This document shows, piece after piece, positions 33,525-42,728 of a stretch of 64,000 nt of DNA. Source of the stretch: Bifidobacterium catenulatum DSM 16992 = JCM 1194 = LMG 11043 (GTDB taxonomy: Bacteria > Actinomycetota > Actinomycetes > Actinomycetales > Bifidobacteriaceae). Made by a program: the position numbers and the translations under genes. Positions within the stretch are counted from its first letter, which is position 1, and every line of letters starts with the position of its first letter. The notes under the pieces are model-generated. The model was given only the letters and a program-made list of their open reading frames with translations, searched no databases and had not been told where the DNA came from. Location: positions 62,001 through 126,000 of the forward strand of contig NZ_AP012325.1 of NCBI RefSeq assembly GCF_001025195.1, in the 5' to 3' direction.

Positions 33525-34982
33525 TCAGTTCTTCGGATAACGGTAGTTGTGTGGCAGTTGCGTGGTGAGCTGCGGGTCGAGGCCGAGTTCCTTCAGCTGC
33601 CGGTCGATTTCGCGGCGCGCACGTTTTACAAGTTCGGCTCGATGCTCATCGCCGTGTCCATGCGCTTCCAGTGCGTCCAACGTTTCCGCCAAACGCTTGA
33701 GCCGGTCCTGATGGTGCAGCAGCGCACGCACCTGCGCATGCTCGCGTACGATCGTCTGCCAATCGGATGGCGTGTGCGCAATCTCCCGAACCGCGGTGAC
33801 CGGATGTACGTCGGCCACCTGATATGTGATCGAGCCAAGGAGTGGCATCAGGAACACTGTAATCGCGCCGGCTGCGACCAGTGTCGACGCGGTGTCGCCT
33901 TGCATGGTGCCGACCTTCACCGCCAGCGACGTGACGGCGACGATGATCGGCAGCGCGGTCGTGCAATACAGCGCTACGGTGACGCGGTGATGCGATGACA
34001 GCGGATTCTCGCGTTTATCGAGCGATAGCGCAACATATACGGGCACCGCGCGAATCAGCATGAGCATTACGATGAACGCGACGAGCAGCGCGGGTCGGCC
34101 TGCCACGGCGCGCACGTTGATCGCGGCGCCTGACACCACGAAGAACACAGGAATAAGGAAGCCATAGCCGACGCCTTCCAGTTTCATTTCCAGCGACTTG
34201 CTGCCGTCGGGGATGATGTAGCGCAGGATGAAGCCTGCGGCGAACGCGCCGAGCACCGCGTCAAGTTCGAACAGTGCAGAAATGGTGACAAGGAAGATGA
34301 GCAGGAATGTGGTCAGTCGCATGAGCGTTTGCGATGACGTGTTCGCATTTTCCGTAAGGAAACGGTACAGGCGATGGCCGGTTTTCAGTGCTTTCGTGGG
34401 TAGCATTGCGCACAGTAGGCAGATGGCAAGGAACGCGCCGAGCACGAGCATGGTCTGCCAGCCGGTTCGGGTGGATAGCAGGATGGCCATGGCAAGGATT
34501 GGGCCAAGTTCGCCCCACGTTCCGTACGATATGATGGCGTCGCCGATGGGGGTGCCTTCGAGGTTACGTTCCTTGAGAATCGGCATGAGCGTGCCGAGAG
34601 CGGTGGTGGTAAGCGCGATTACCGTGGCGATGCCGTCGATGCCCTGCTTTGCGAAGAATGGAAGAAGGGTCACGACGAATCCGGCGAGCCCCAAGGTGAT
34701 GATCCATGTGACAAGGCCGACTTTGCCTTGATGTCCGGCGAGTCGTTTCGGGTCGATTTCATAGCCGGCGAGCAGGAATAGGAACGCCATGCCGAGCTCG
34801 CTCAAGAGTTTCACGGCGTCGTTCACTTCGATTATGCCTAGTCCGTACGGGCCGAGTGCAGCTCCGGCGACGAGCAGCAGTACGGTTTGTGGAATGAATC
34901 TTCTCGGGATCAGCTGCGCCACAATCGGGCTGACGGCCGCCGCCGCCATGATGATAGTCAATGAAACGAGCTCTAGCGTCAT
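33525..34982 (-). CDS. Cation:proton antiporter, CPA2 (KefB/YbaL-like) family
   Basis: Membrane antiporter exchanging K+ or Na+ for H+. Twelve or thirteen helices cover residues 5-390, with the conserved GAALGPYGLGII (about 42), ELGMAFLFLLAGYEIDPKRL (about 61) and GAFAAGFILRYIIPDG (about 228) segments of the CPA2 core. A ~90-residue C-terminal cytosolic stretch follows, rich in Arg/His/Glu and probably helical (QDRLKRLAETLDALEAHGHG); there is no RCK/TrkA-N domain. The length of 485 residues fits. It is divergent from the pilus locus, across a 300-bp region with an 11-G tract. The ion is unknown. Confidence 0.85.
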   Translation of the reverse strand: MTLELVSLTIIMAAAAVSPIVAQLIPRRFIPQTVLLLVAGAALGPYGLGIIEVNDAVKLLSELGMAFLFLLAGYEIDPKRLAGHQGKVGLVTWIITLGLAGFVVTLLPFFAKQGIDGIATVIALTTTALGTLMPILKERNLEGTPIGDAIISYGTWGELGPILAMAILLSTRTGWQTMLVLGAFLAICLLCAMLPTKALKTGHRLYRFLTENANTSSQTLMRLTTFLLIFLVTISALFELDAVLGAFAAGFILRYIIPDGSKSLEMKLEGVGYGFLIPVFFVVSGAAINVRAVAGRPALLVAFIVMLMLIRAVPVYVALSLDKRENPLSSHHRVTVALYCTTALPIIVAVTSLAVKVGTMQGDTASTLVAAGAITVFLMPLLGSITYQVADVHPVTAVREIAHTPSDWQTIVREHAQVRALLHHQDRLKRLAETLDALEAHGHGDEHRAELVKRARREIDRQLKELGLDPQLTTQLPHNYRYPKN

Positions 34983-35086
34983 GTTTCCAGCCTAGTGAGT
35001 CTGCATGACGGTGTTCAGAGGCGTAGCGGCCCCATGATGTGCTAAAGGGTGTGCTGGGGGTGAGGTTAAGATTGTGTAAATTTTAT

Positions 35087-35097
35087 GGGGGGGGGGG
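35087..35097. repeat. Homopolymeric G11 tract in the pilus upstream region
   Basis: Eleven consecutive G in an otherwise A/T-rich stretch of the 300-bp divergent intergenic region (34983-35282). It lies between a -35-like TTGTGT (35072-35077) and a -10-like TAATTC (35098-35103). The resulting 20-bp spacer is too long for good promoter activity; loss of three G would give 17. Such tracts change length by slippage. The rest of the region has no gene. Confidence 0.6.
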
Positions 35098-35282
35098 TAA
35101 TTCTGTGAGCCTTTCTATCTGCGAAAAATGGCGGAACTGTTTTGTTTGTAAGATAGGACTCCTTTTTATTGGGGGGAATGGGATTTTTTATTCGAGGGTT
35201 TTAACGAGGGGCTAATGGGGAAATCTCCGATATGATTCTGAACCAAGCTGTTCAGGCAGTAGCAGTATAAGGGGCAGAAAAA

Positions 35283-35774
35283 ATGATTGATGGCAAATTT
35301 ACCGCAAAGGAGCGTGCGTATCTGTCCAGCCTGCCGGCGGTCAAAAGTGTGAGTGCGTCGCACATCCGATATTCAGACCGTTTCCGGGTGGAAGTGATGT
35401 GCCGTTATAACGCCGGCGAATCACCGTCAGCCATTTTCCGTGAAGCGGGGCTTGATCCGAAACTGATCGGCTACAAGCGTGTGGAGCGGTGCATCGCGCG
35501 CTGGAAGCAGCAGGAACGTGATGAGCGTCGAAAGGGGAAAGGGGCTATGAATCATTATCTGCAGGATGTCGAAGACGATTTATCGATCGCCGAACTGCAA
35601 GGGGCTACGCACGAAGGGGAGACGAATGATCTAACTGAAGCTGACGAATCGCAGGATATGGCGGCAAAGCTTGCGCAGGCGCAACTGACCATCAACAAAT
35701 GCGATCTGCTCATCGCCAAACAGGCGTTGCGTATCGATGAGCTGGAACGCGTGCTGCGGAAGTTCATCCAGTGA
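35283..35774 (+). CDS. Small HTH/coiled-coil protein A, first gene of the pilus locus
   Basis: A 163-residue protein. Its N-terminal ~75 residues match an uncharacterised 'HTH domain-containing' family of Gram-positive bacteria with the pattern F(T/S)..E...L...P.V..V....I.YSD.F, then Y..GESP..IFREAGL, and a terminal (K)R.ER...RWK. The C-terminal 50 residues (AQLTINKCDLLIAKQALRID and ELERVLRKF) form a coiled coil. The domain also resembles the DNA-binding part of IS3-type OrfA proteins, but no transposase catalytic gene is present. Its stop overlaps the sortase start (GTGA), so the two are coupled. A paralogue closes the locus at 42729. Role unknown; a DNA-binding regulator of the pilus is plausible. 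Confidence 0.7.
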   Translation: MIDGKFTAKERAYLSSLPAVKSVSASHIRYSDRFRVEVMCRYNAGESPSAIFREAGLDPKLIGYKRVERCIARWKQQERDERRKGKGAMNHYLQDVEDDLSIAELQGATHEGETNDLTEADESQDMAAKLAQAQLTINKCDLLIAKQALRIDELERVLRKFIQ

Positions 35775-36787
35775 CGGACATGCGGCAACAGCAGGCGGAG
35801 CGCTATCGGGAACCGTCTTTCGAAGAGGCGGTCGACATTGCCGATGAGGTGCGGCAGTGGCGCAGGGATCGCAGGAAAGTCATTGCCATGCGGGTGGTTG
35901 CGGCGCTGTTGATTATTCTTGCGATAGGTATCGGCGGGTTTCCTACATTTCTGCAGTATCAGTCGGCGCGGGAGCTACGGAATACGTCGGACCGGTCCGC
36001 GCAGGCGGTTGCCGGCTGGCCTTACCCCCAGGCTGATGAGGCATTTGCCGCGGCCAAAGCATATAACAGGCGGCTTGCGGCTTTGGGACAGCCGATTCTC
36101 GGCGAGGCCCAAGACCCGTTCTCCCAAGTGCAAGGCGGCTCGCAGTCCAGTGAATCCGGTGCCGCGGAATCAAATAGCGCCAGCGCCAAAGATAAGGAAT
36201 ATCAAAGTTTGCTCGATTCGGGCAGCGGCGTGATGGGCACCATCCGCATTCCGAAGATTTCCGTACGCCTGCCGATCTACCATGGCACGTCGCAGTCGGC
36301 GCTCGCATCCGGAGCCGGACATCTGTATGGCAGCAGCCTGCCGGTGGGCGGGCGGAGCACGCATGCGGTGATCACCGGCCACCGTGGGCTGGTCGAGGCG
36401 ATGATGTTCACGCGCTTGGATGAGATGCGCGTCGGCGACTACTTCTACATCGAAGTGATGGGCCGTACGCTCGGCTACAAGGTGGATCGCATTTCGGTGA
36501 TCGAACCGAATGACACTTCGAAGTTGAAGATTGTGCCCGGCGAGGACCGGGTGACGTTGATGACCTGCACACCGTACGGGGTGAACACCCACCGGTTGCT
36601 GGTTTCGGCGGTGCGTTCCGCGATTCCTGGAGTGGTTCCCGAGGAACGGAATGCGGCGAAGGACGCGCGATTGATTGCGATTGCGGTGTCGGCTGGCGTG
36701 CTCGTGTCGGGGATGCTGCTTGCCTGGCTGCGTAGACGGCCGTGGCATATTCGCAGACATGCGGCTTGGTGGCCGAAACGTGGCTAG
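35771..36787 (+). CDS. srtC: Class C sortase (pilin polymerase)
   Basis: Membrane transpeptidase that cuts LPxTG pilins and joins them through isopeptide bonds into a pilus. N-terminal helix at about residues 38-60, the sortase barrel about 150-285 and a C-terminal helix about 298-318, the second helix being typical of class C. The catalytic triad is visible: His in VITGHRGL (about 202), Cys in MTCTPYGVNTHR (about 265) and the Arg that ends it. A Ser/Gln/Ala-rich linker at about 115-145 lies where class C enzymes carry the lid. Start GTG 35771 overlaps the preceding stop; ATG 35780 is the alternative. Unusually, the sortase precedes the pilins. Confidence 0.9.
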   Translation: MTDMRQQQAERYREPSFEEAVDIADEVRQWRRDRRKVIAMRVVAALLIILAIGIGGFPTFLQYQSARELRNTSDRSAQAVAGWPYPQADEAFAAAKAYNRRLAALGQPILGEAQDPFSQVQGGSQSSESGAAESNSASAKDKEYQSLLDSGSGVMGTIRIPKISVRLPIYHGTSQSALASGAGHLYGSSLPVGGRSTHAVITGHRGLVEAMMFTRLDEMRVGDYFYIEVMGRTLGYKVDRISVIEPNDTSKLKIVPGEDRVTLMTCTPYGVNTHRLLVSAVRSAIPGVVPEERNAAKDARLIAIAVSAGVLVSGMLLAWLRRRPWHIRRHAAWWPKRG

Positions 36788-37093
36788 CTGTTGCGTTGGC
36801 ATGCTGCGGTGACATCCGTACGGTTACGGACATGTGAATAATGTTGCCCCGTCGGACGTCGGGCTTATGTGAATTTCGGGTAGCGCAGATAGCTGGAAAC
36901 GTTGTTATCACTTGGTTTCGAGGCTATTTCATACCCCCGAATCTCCTGCGCTTAGGGTGTATATATCCATTCCCTTTTCCTTTTATTATTCAAAATTGGA
37001 GCGCCGGAAGTGTATCCGCGTCGGCTGGATGCGTGACTGGTGATGAAGATGTGAATCGTGCACATGCACACGGTGTGTAAGGGGAGGTAGCAG
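36788..37093 (+). other. Intergenic region before the tip pilin gene
   Basis: 306 bp with no gene. A palindrome GTGCACATGCAC lies at 37058-37069 and GGGGAGG (37081-37087) serves as ribosome-binding site for the pilin at 37094. An A/T-rich stretch at 36956-36995 may hold a promoter, but I cannot assign boxes. Confidence 0.5.
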
Positions 37094-40000
37094 ATGAGGC
37101 ATACGCGAATACAACAGGCAAAGCCCGAGAGGAGCTTTGCTGAACGAATAGTCGCCGTCATCGTTGCGATCGCCATGCTCGGCGGCATGGGCTACGCCAC
37201 CACTTCCGCCGCGATGGCGGCTGATGCCAAACAGACCACGGAGCAGCAGGCCGGCATCAGCCTGGGATTGTATGATTACAATCGTTATACCATCAATGAT
37301 AAGCATGCGTTGAAATTCATGAACGCTGGTCCAGAAGAGTATAACAAATATGTCGGTAATGACAATGGCGCATACACCGGTATTGTGAATAAAACCCTGA
37401 CAAATGGCTATCCGACCATGGCGGCTGATAAGGGATCAGAATCATTGGACTATCTCTTTGGCGGGAAGCCTGATGATAAAGCCGTCACCAAATACAAGCC
37501 GGCTGGCGGACTGCTGACATTGGACAAGGATGGGTATTACGGTTTCGACGCCGATTCCCAGTATGCTACATATGACAAGGCATTGAGAGAGTTCACGTGG
37601 AAGTACCAGAGTTGTACGGACCAGGCTAGTACTCCTTGCTTCGCTCCATTTGGAGACGATACTGATGATAATAGATATTCTTTCGGCATGAATCTTGACG
37701 CCGAGTTCTACATGCCGGAAGGCGGCAAGGTCAACAATCAGAACATGGTGTTCGACTTTACCGGCGACGATGATGTGTGGGTGTTCATCGATGATGTGCT
37801 GGTGCTTGATTTGGGTGGTATCCATCAGGCGTTGGATGGCAGCATCAATTTCGCCACCGACACCATCGACTACCACGGTAAGGAGCAGAGTTATGGAAAC
37901 CCTCCTGCCACAACAATCACCCAAGCATTTACCGATGCAGGAAAGACGTGGGATTCCACGCCGTATAAGACACATCATCTGAGCTTCTTTTATCTGGAAC
38001 GCGGCGACGGCGGCTCCAACTGCAAGATCAAGTTCAATCTGCCGGTGAAGCCGTCCAAGGCCATCGATATCGAGAAGGAAACCCTAGGCACCATCGACGC
38101 GAACGAAAAGTTCCAATTCCAGCTGTTCGTCGACGATTCCCCAACCCCGTACCAGGGCAAATACAGCGTGTACAATGTGTCCACCAATCAGGTCGTTTCG
38201 TCCGATGCGCAGACCGGAGACAACGATGTGATAACGCTGACCAGGGGTCAATTCGCCCGCGTGCAATCCGACAATTTCACTGATGACACCAGGTACACGG
38301 TGCGGGAGCTGAACTCTAGCGGCTACACCGTGTCCGCGAACGGTTCCCCAATGACGCAGCAAGGTGGCGGCAATGATGCATATGCCGAAACCGGCCCGTT
38401 CACCGTGGGTACGACGAGTCATGTAACCATCGTGAATTCCAATGTGAAGCCGTCGAACAACAAAAGCATCGTGAAAACCGGTGGCGGCGACGGTGATCAG
38501 TACACGCTGTATCTGACCGCATCCGGCGATAGCACCTCCTCCACGGTCACTACTACCACACCGGCCGACATTGTGCTGGTCATGGACAAGTCCGGCAGCA
38601 TGAAGGGCGAACTCGACAACAATGCGAAAGAAGCTGCCAACGCGCTCGCCAAGAAATTGCTGACTGACAAGAATTCGACGTTGCCGTCTGAGCAGCAGGT
38701 CCAAATGGCGGTGGTGACATTCAGCACTAAAGCTACTATCGAGCAGAATTTCACCACAGACGTCTTGAAAATCAACAACGCCGTGGAGGGTGACCCCGAT
38801 GGCGGCACCAACTGGGAGGCCGCGCTCAAGCAGGCGAATATTCTGTCAGGTCGCTCTAATGTGAAGAAGCACATCATCTTCCTCTCGGATGGCGATCCGA
38901 CATTCCGTACGTCCTCGTATGGCGGCAGTTGCTATTCCCATTGGGGCCCCTATTATACCCCGCAGCCGAAATATACGACCAAAGAGGCTTGCACGGCGGC
39001 CAAATACGATTGGCTGGATGAGAACCCTGATGACAAATACGATGGCGTACCTGGCTACGATGGCGTACATGGCTCCGGAAGTAGTGATGGCTACGGTTAC
39101 AATTATCAGGCGGCCTTGGCTGAGGCTAAAGGGCGTGGCGATGCCGCACTCTATGTGGTGAAGACTTCCACTGAGGCGAAGAAGATGGCTGATTTCGCCG
39201 AGCAAGCCGGTGCAGTGGACGGCAAGGAATTTGACGGCACGAATCCGGAGAATCTGACGAAAGCATTCAACCAGATTTATTCCAGCATCACCTCGTCCGC
39301 GAAGATCAGGGTCTTCTCCATCACCGACACCTTGTCCCAGTGGGTGGATCCGGTCGATTTCCCTGATGTAACCGACGGCGCCGACATCACGCAATATGTG
39401 ACGGTGACGAACGGCGATATTACCGAGCCGACGAGCAGCTATAAGGCCACATACAGTATCGATGATAATTCCGGCAATCGCACCGTGACGGTGGCGTTCA
39501 ACGATTCTAATGGCATCGTCGCAGAAAAGACTGATGTCATCTACGTTTCCTTCAAAGTCAAGCCAAGCGATGCCGCATATGCCGACTATGCGAAAAACAA
39601 CAAATATCCGGATACGGGAGACGCGAATACGGGAGACGCATCCGCTGAGCAGCAAGGCTACCATTCCAACGTGGATGCAAAGCTGAACTATTGCGTGCTC
39701 ACCGAGGTCAACAACGTGGAATCCTGTGAACGGACCGAAGCCGAATATCCGCGTCCTGTGGTGCAGGTGAAGCTTGGCAAGATCAACATCACCAAGAAAT
39801 GGTCGGACAATGCCGACAAGCATACCAAAGATTCCGTGACGGTGCAATTGCAGCGCAAGGCAATCGGTGCTGCCGATAGCGTCGCGGAGAACGTTGGTGA
39901 GATCACATTGAACGCCGGCAACGAGTGGACTGCGACGGTCGGCAATCTACTGCCCGGCTACACGTATTCCGTGGCGGAGGCCCCCGACGATGACCGATAT

Positions 40001-40672
40001 AGCGTCTCCTATGCGGGTAACGATGCCGACTTGACCAAGAAGATGGTGTGGTCTTCCGCCGATAAGGGCACGTTGAACGCGACCATCACCAACACGCCGA
40101 AGCCGGTATCACTAAGCAACGCAATCTCGGTGAAGAAGAATCTGACCGGTCGTAAGTGGAAGGCTACCGACCAGTTCAACTTCACGTTGGAGGCGAAAGG
40201 CAACGCCCCGTTGCCGGCCAGCTGCAAGGATCAGCAGCCATGCACGGTCACGGTGAAGCATGATTCGACCGACCATACCGAGTCCTTCGGTGATATCACC
40301 TACAACGCCGGTGACGTCAAATACACGTACTACGTGACGGAAAAACGCGGCTCGATTAGCGCATTGCACTATTCGCAGGCGAGATACAAAGTCGTGGTGA
40401 CCGTCGCCAAGAACGATGCCGGTGCGTGGACGGCTTCCGTAACGTCCGTGACCAAGATGCTGGACGACAACGGTAAGACGGTTTCCGAAGCGCAGAGCGA
40501 CAGTACGCAACCGGTCGCCTTCACCAACCACTACATCGCGGTATCGGCGCTGCCGTTGACGGGCGGGATGACAGATCGTCAGTGGCTGTTCGTCGGCGGT
40601 GTGGTCGGCGGGCTTGCGGTGCTGCTCATCGGCGCTGCCGGTGTGTGGAACGGCAAGAAGCGACTCGTCTGA
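37094..40672 (+). CDS. LPxTG tip pilin/adhesin with VWA domain
   Basis: A 1192-residue surface protein. Signal peptide at about 13-43 (VIVAIAMLGGMGYATTSAA). Then comes a fibro-slime/PA14-like domain (about 45-320, with FTGDDDVWVFIDDVLVLDLG), followed by a Cna-like or DUF7601-type domain (about 330-450). A von Willebrand factor A domain occupies about 490-735, with the intact metal site MDKSGSMKG. A DUF7604-like segment follows, then Cna_B (about 897-1000), a Spy0128-type pilin isopeptide domain (about 1010-1145), the sorting signal LPLTG near 1156, a helix and a KKRLV tail. A VWA protein in front of the backbone gene is normally the pilus tip adhesin. The metal site suggests integrin-like binding of host matrix. 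Ribosome-binding site GGGGAGG. Confidence 0.9.
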   Translation: MRHTRIQQAKPERSFAERIVAVIVAIAMLGGMGYATTSAAMAADAKQTTEQQAGISLGLYDYNRYTINDKHALKFMNAGPEEYNKYVGNDNGAYTGIVNKTLTNGYPTMAADKGSESLDYLFGGKPDDKAVTKYKPAGGLLTLDKDGYYGFDADSQYATYDKALREFTWKYQSCTDQASTPCFAPFGDDTDDNRYSFGMNLDAEFYMPEGGKVNNQNMVFDFTGDDDVWVFIDDVLVLDLGGIHQALDGSINFATDTIDYHGKEQSYGNPPATTITQAFTDAGKTWDSTPYKTHHLSFFYLERGDGGSNCKIKFNLPVKPSKAIDIEKETLGTIDANEKFQFQLFVDDSPTPYQGKYSVYNVSTNQVVSSDAQTGDNDVITLTRGQFARVQSDNFTDDTRYTVRELNSSGYTVSANGSPMTQQGGGNDAYAETGPFTVGTTSHVTIVNSNVKPSNNKSIVKTGGGDGDQYTLYLTASGDSTSSTVTTTTPADIVLVMDKSGSMKGELDNNAKEAANALAKKLLTDKNSTLPSEQQVQMAVVTFSTKATIEQNFTTDVLKINNAVEGDPDGGTNWEAALKQANILSGRSNVKKHIIFLSDGDPTFRTSSYGGSCYSHWGPYYTPQPKYTTKEACTAAKYDWLDENPDDKYDGVPGYDGVHGSGSSDGYGYNYQAALAEAKGRGDAALYVVKTSTEAKKMADFAEQAGAVDGKEFDGTNPENLTKAFNQIYSSITSSAKIRVFSITDTLSQWVDPVDFPDVTDGADITQYVTVTNGDITEPTSSYKATYSIDDNSGNRTVTVAFNDSNGIVAEKTDVIYVSFKVKPSDAAYADYAKNNKYPDTGDANTGDASAEQQGYHSNVDAKLNYCVLTEVNNVESCERTEAEYPRPVVQVKLGKINITKKWSDNADKHTKDSVTVQLQRKAIGAADSVAENVGEITLNAGNEWTATVGNLLPGYTYSVAEAPDDDRYSVSYAGNDADLTKKMVWSSADKGTLNATITNTPKPVSLSNAISVKKNLTGRKWKATDQFNFTLEAKGNAPLPASCKDQQPCTVTVKHDSTDHTESFGDITYNAGDVKYTYYVTEKRGSISALHYSQARYKVVVTVAKNDAGAWTASVTSVTKMLDDNGKTVSEAQSDSTQPVAFTNHYIAVSALPLTGGMTDRQWLFVGGVVGGLAVLLIGAAGVWNGKKRLV

Positions 40673-40818
40673 ATCGTTTGTGCAGGGTCGGAACGTCTGC
40701 CAACTTGAAGGCGTTCCGACCGATAATCCAAGATTTGCGGATTGCGGGAGCAAGTTGGGCTCCCGCCTCCCGCGATCGCAGAAACAAGTAATCAAACAAT
40801 AAGGAAGAGAGGGTTCTC

Positions 40819-42393
40819 ATGAAGATGAGGAAACTTTTCGCCGGCATCGCCGCCGCTGCGACGCTGCTCGGTGGCATGGCCCTGGGTGCAGTCAGCGCAC
40901 AGGCCGATGGACCGCAGGCGACTACGCCGTTGCTGCAGGTCAACAACGCGCAGGAAGGCCACACGTACACGCCGTACAAGTTCGCCACGTTCGAGAACGC
41001 CGGCAACGGTACTGTTGAGGTGAACACGGTCGAGGCGTGGAAGGACGCCGTAACCAAGGCCGCCGACGCCGCCGACAATGCCACCGCGAACAGCGTTCCG
41101 GCGGAATACGCCAACAATCCGGCCGCGTACGTGGCCACCTTCAACGCGGAGCAGCTCCGCAAGTTCGCCGAAGAGCTGGCCAAGACCAACCCGCTGCCTG
41201 CCGCCGATGGCGCGGGCCTGACCGTGACCACGGACCAGGCGGGCACGACCCAGCCGGTCGCGGTGAACGGCGAGGGTTGGTATCTGGTGACCGACGCCTA
41301 TGACGGCAAGACCGGCACGCCGGCTGTGGTGGCCACCACCGTCAGCGGCCTGACCGGCCTGACGATCGTGGCCGACACGAAGACCGGCCAGGGCAACATC
41401 ACCACCGTGGGCGAGTTCAATGCGAAGAACGAGAACCCGCTCACCCCGCCGACCAAGACCGCCGAGGTCGGCAAAGTGGATGTGAATGGCAAGACCGTGA
41501 ACGTCGGCGACACCGTGAACTTCACCGTGTCCGCAACCGTTCCTGCTTCCGCAACCAACTACGACTCCTACCCCTTCACCATCACCGATACCGCGTCCAA
41601 GGGCCTGCAGGTCGCCGATAAGACCGCTTTCAAGGTGCAGGTCGACGGCAAGGATGTGCCCACCAGCCTGTACAAGGTGACACCGTCTGGTGATGCTACT
41701 ACGGAGAACGGCACCACCACGACCATCGAGTTTACCGACGCGAAGTCCCTGGCTGGCAAGACTATCGTCGTGTCGTACACCGGCGTCGTCACCAAGGATG
41801 CGCTGACCGACTTGGGCGGTAGCGTGAACAACAAGGCCACGATCACCACCAACGGCGGAACCAGCGGCGAGGGCAATACCGAATCCAAGACCTACGGCTT
41901 CCAGTTCACGAAGATCGGCGTCGACAAGGACGCCAACGCTCTGGCCGGCGCCCAGTTCGTCGTGAAGAAGGACGGCAAGTACCTCAAGCAGGCCGATAAC
42001 GGCGCATGGTCGTTCGTTGAGAACCAGAACGAAGCCACGGTGTTCACTTCCGCCGACAAGACCGGCTTGGTGCAGCTCAAGGGCCTCGCCGCCGGAACCT
42101 ACACGGTTGAGGAAACTGCCGCTCCGACCGGCTACGCCCAGAACTTCAAGGTCACCTTCGACGTGACCATCGCGCAGGACGGCAAGGTCACCTTCATGCA
42201 GGACGCCCTCAAGCAGGTCACTCCGTCGAGCAATGGCACGGTGAACGCCACCGCCACCGTGAAGAACGTCAAGTCCATCACCCAGCTGCCGCTCACCGGC
42301 GCAGCGGGCACGACCCTCTTCACCGTCGTGGCGCTGCTCGTGGCCGGTGCCGGTGTGACCGTTGCGGTTAAGAGCCGTCAGCGCACGCACTAA
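40819..42393 (+). CDS. LPxTG major (backbone) pilin, FimA type
   Basis: A 524-residue secreted pilin. Signal peptide at residues 1-30 (FAGIAAAATLLGGMALGAVSA). An N-terminal pilin domain with candidate linkage lysine precedes the FimA-type isopeptide D2 domain (TVPASATNYDSYPFTITDTA near 235) and the Cna_B-like C-terminal domain (FTKIGVDKDANALAGAQFVV, then TYTVEETAAPTGYA with the E-box glutamate). The LPLTG sorting signal is at about 491, followed by a hydrophobic helix and KSRQRTH. It is 146 bp behind the tip pilin gene and followed by a strong terminator, giving expression together with or above the tip subunit. The sortase above would polymerise it. Confidence 0.92.
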   Translation: MKMRKLFAGIAAAATLLGGMALGAVSAQADGPQATTPLLQVNNAQEGHTYTPYKFATFENAGNGTVEVNTVEAWKDAVTKAADAADNATANSVPAEYANNPAAYVATFNAEQLRKFAEELAKTNPLPAADGAGLTVTTDQAGTTQPVAVNGEGWYLVTDAYDGKTGTPAVVATTVSGLTGLTIVADTKTGQGNITTVGEFNAKNENPLTPPTKTAEVGKVDVNGKTVNVGDTVNFTVSATVPASATNYDSYPFTITDTASKGLQVADKTAFKVQVDGKDVPTSLYKVTPSGDATTENGTTTTIEFTDAKSLAGKTIVVSYTGVVTKDALTDLGGSVNNKATITTNGGTSGEGNTESKTYGFQFTKIGVDKDANALAGAQFVVKKDGKYLKQADNGAWSFVENQNEATVFTSADKTGLVQLKGLAAGTYTVEETAAPTGYAQNFKVTFDVTIAQDGKVTFMQDALKQVTPSSNGTVNATATVKNVKSITQLPLTGAAGTTLFTVVALLVAGAGVTVAVKSRQRTH

Positions 42394-42425
42394 ACACATA
42401 AGGCGGTAACGCCAAAAGCCATGCA

Positions 42426-42455
42426 GGGGCCAATCCAACCGGGTTGGCCCCTTTT
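42426..42455 (+). terminator. Terminator of the pilus operon
   Basis: GGGGCCAATCC pairs with GGGTTGGCCCC (11 bp, one G-U) around a 4-base loop and is followed by TTTT, 33 bp after the backbone pilin stop. Confidence 0.92.
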
Positions 42456-42728
42456 GCGTGCGCCCGCGACCCGACTGTCCTATGGCCCGACCCGGCCCCG
42501 CGAGAACGTCTGTGGGGTGTCATCCACATCAGATGAGGATATTTTTCGAGGGGACAGTGCGGGTTGGTGCGACGTGTTGCAACAAGCTGAACCGTGGATG
42601 CGAGGTAGTCACAGACAATCTCCGAAGAGAGGGGAAAAACGAGGGTATCGTACAGCAAGCGGGCCATAGAATTACAAAGTATATCCACGAGAAGTGGGCA
42701 ATGGAGACACAGGACGGGGGGTATTGTC
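42456..42728 (+). other. Leader region of HTH/coiled-coil gene B
   Basis: About 270 bp without a gene. It ends with a run of six G (42716-42721) next to the presumed ribosome-binding site of the gene at 42729. I see no hairpin or operator of note. Confidence 0.45.

Noticed and set aside
35283..35774. IS3-type transposase OrfA
   Set aside because: The HTH resembles OrfA, but no OrfB, inverted repeats or target duplication is found, and the gene is translationally coupled to the sortase.
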